A stretch of DNA of 64,000 nucleotides, from assembly GCF_036226925.1 (NCBI RefSeq), contig NZ_CP109031.1, positions 7,688,001 through 7,752,000 on the forward strand, given 5' to 3'. Made by a program: the position numbers and the translations under genes. Numbering within the stretch: position 1 is the first letter of the stretch; each line of letters opens with the position of its first letter. The notes beneath the pieces were generated by a model. The model did no database searches. It was not told where the DNA came from and saw nothing but the letters and a program-made list of their open reading frames with translations. Positions 62,913 through 64,000 of the stretch are shown piece by piece. The stretch comes from Streptomyces sp. NBC_00659. Its GTDB lineage: Bacteria > Actinomycetota > Actinomycetes > Streptomycetales > Streptomycetaceae.

Positions 62913-64000
62913 TCCCCTTCAACTCCCTTGCCCCGCAGGGAGGCCGCCACGGCGTCGAGAAGGTCCTCCCAGGCCGCCTCGAACTTCGCGACACCCTCGT
63001 CCTCCAGCTGTCCGACGACCTCGTCGTAGGAGATGCCGAGCGCCTCGACCGCGGCCAGGTCGGCGCGGGCCCGGTCGTAGCCGCCGGTCACCGTGTCGCC
63101 GTGGATGTCGCCGTGGTCGGCGGTGGCGTTCAGCGTGCCTTCCGGCATGGTGTTGACCGTGCCGGGCGCCACCAGTTCGTCGACGTACAGGGTGTCCTTG
63201 TACGCGGGGTCCTTGACGCCGGTGGAGGCCCACAGCGGACGCTGCTTCTGCGCGCCGGAGGCGGCGAGCGCCGTCCAGCGGGCGCCGCCCTGCGCCGAGC
63301 CGCCGACGGAGCCGAACACCGTCTCGTACGCCTCGTAGGCCAGACGGGCGTTGGCGAGCGCCGCCCTGCCCTTGAGCGCGAGCGCCTCGTCCGTGCCGTT
63401 CTTCGCGAGCCGCTTGTCGATCTCGTTGTCGACGCGGGAGACGAAGAAGGAGGCGACGGAGTGGATTCCGGCGAGGTCGATGCCCGCGGCCTTCGCCCGC
63501 TCCAGGCCGGCGAGGTAGGCGTCCATGACCTCGCGGTAGCGCTCCAGCGAGAAGATCAGCGTGACGTTGACGCTGATGCCGAGACCGATGACCTCGGTGA
63601 TCGCCGGGAGCCCGGCCTTCGTCGCCGGGATCTTGATCATCACGTTCGGGCGGTCGACCAGCCAGGAGAGCTGCCGGGCCTCGGCGACGGTCGCGGCGGT
63701 GTTGTGCGCCAGCCGGGGGTCGACCTCGATGGAGACCCGGCCGTCACGGCCCTCGGTCGCCTCGAACACAGGGCGCAGGATGTCAGCTGCGGCGCGCACG
63801 TCCGCGGTCGTCATCATGCGGACGGCCTCGTCGACCGTCACCCCGCGTACGGCGAGGTCGGCGAGCTGCTGCTCGTACCCCTCGCCGGAGCCGATGGCCG
63901 CCTGGAAGATGGACGGGTTGGTGGTCACGCCCACCACGTGCCGTGTGGCGACGAGTTCGGCCAGGTTGCCGGATTCGATGCGCTTGCGGGAGAGGTCGTC
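62909..64000 (-). CDS. tal: Transaldolase (5' end outside window)
   Basis: At least 363 residues of a transaldolase that moves a dihydroxyacetone unit between sugar phosphates. The visible part begins [17 protein letters not shown] and continues through [10 protein letters not shown]. The Schiff-base Lys lies in [15 protein letters not shown], and [14 protein letters not shown] follows. Only the first ten or so codons should be missing. The stop overlaps the zwf start by 4 nt (ATGA), so it is translationally coupled with the rest of the operon. A transketolase gene would be expected beyond the window. Confidence 0.96.
   Translation of the reverse strand, partial: DDLSRKRIESGNLAELVATRHVVGVTTNPSIFQAAIGSGEGYEQQLADLAVRGVTVDEAVRMMTTADVRAAADILRPVFEATEGRDGRVSIEVDPRLAHNTAATVAEARQLSWLVDRPNVMIKIPATKAGLPAITEVIGLGISVNVTLIFSLERYREVMDAYLAGLERAKAAGIDLAGIHSVASFFVSRVDNEIDKRLAKNGTDEALALKGRAALANARLAYEAYETVFGSVGGSAQGGARWTALAASGAQKQRPLWASTGVKDPAYKDTLYVDELVAPGTVNTMPEGTLNATADHGDIHGDTVTGGYDRARADLAAVEALGISYDEVVGQLEDEGVAKFEAAWEDLLDAVAASLRGKGVEGE

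Overview
The window is a high-GC actinobacterial chromosome segment, almost certainly Streptomyces. The evidence is strong G/C bias at third codon positions, many GTG and TTG starts, frequent 4-bp ATGA/GTGA overlaps, a conservon (NIT-domain kinase, roadblock protein, DUF742 protein, GTPase), a SpoIIE-type phosphatase carrying its own ATPase domain, and typical Streptomyces lipoproteins. From memory, the right third (about 35-64 kb) resembles the S. coelicolor region around SCO6649-SCO6662. No phage, plasmid, insertion-sequence or CRISPR signature was found.

Layout. 1-12 kb: a truncated DUF2254 membrane protein, tRNA-Leu(GAG), a secreted L,D-transpeptidase, a 2'-5' RNA ligase-like protein, a SpoIIE/PAS/GAF sensor phosphatase, a solute-binding lipoprotein, a secreted SGNH lipase, and a coupled DUF3500-HupE/UreJ pair. 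12.4-23.4 kb: a C1/C2 acid module with beta-carbonic anhydrase, a shortened acyl-CoA dehydrogenase-like protein, a GntR/FCD regulator, a four-subunit NAD-type molybdenum formate dehydrogenase (fdsGBAD), a LysR regulator and oxalyl-CoA decarboxylase. CATAC-n-GTATG-like palindromes are shared by several of these promoters and probably form the GntR regulon. 23.4-35 kb: a Ser/Thr kinase, an ammonia-lyase-fold enzyme with an altered MIO motif, and an osmoprotectant ABC transporter whose binding protein is separated from its permease/ATPase operon by the conservon.

35-42.4 kb is the most unusual region. A GTP cyclohydrolase II paralogue with Met in place of the key Tyr lies divergently beside a creatininase-family protein. 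Nearby are a coupled operon of a PTPS-fold protein that has lost its canonical catalytic residues, a glycosyltransferase, a methyltransferase and a UPF0104-type membrane protein, plus an MDR dehydrogenase and a CDP-alcohol phosphatidyltransferase. The set suggests an uncharacterised pathway starting from GTP through a formamidopyrimidine and ending in a glycosylated, possibly membrane-associated product.

42.4-64 kb: a serine hydrolase; an MFS exporter with its TetR regulator and a divergent PPOX/F420-type flavoprotein; a DyP peroxidase fused to a four-repeat hemopexin-like domain, divergent from a secreted radical-copper oxidase; a shikimate/quinate catabolic locus (MHS transporter, TetR, shikimate dehydrogenase, QuiC-type dehydratase/HPPD fusion) with matched operators; a TerB protein; and the pentose-phosphate operon tal-zwf-opcA-pgi-gnd-phosphatase, read right to left and truncated at the window end.
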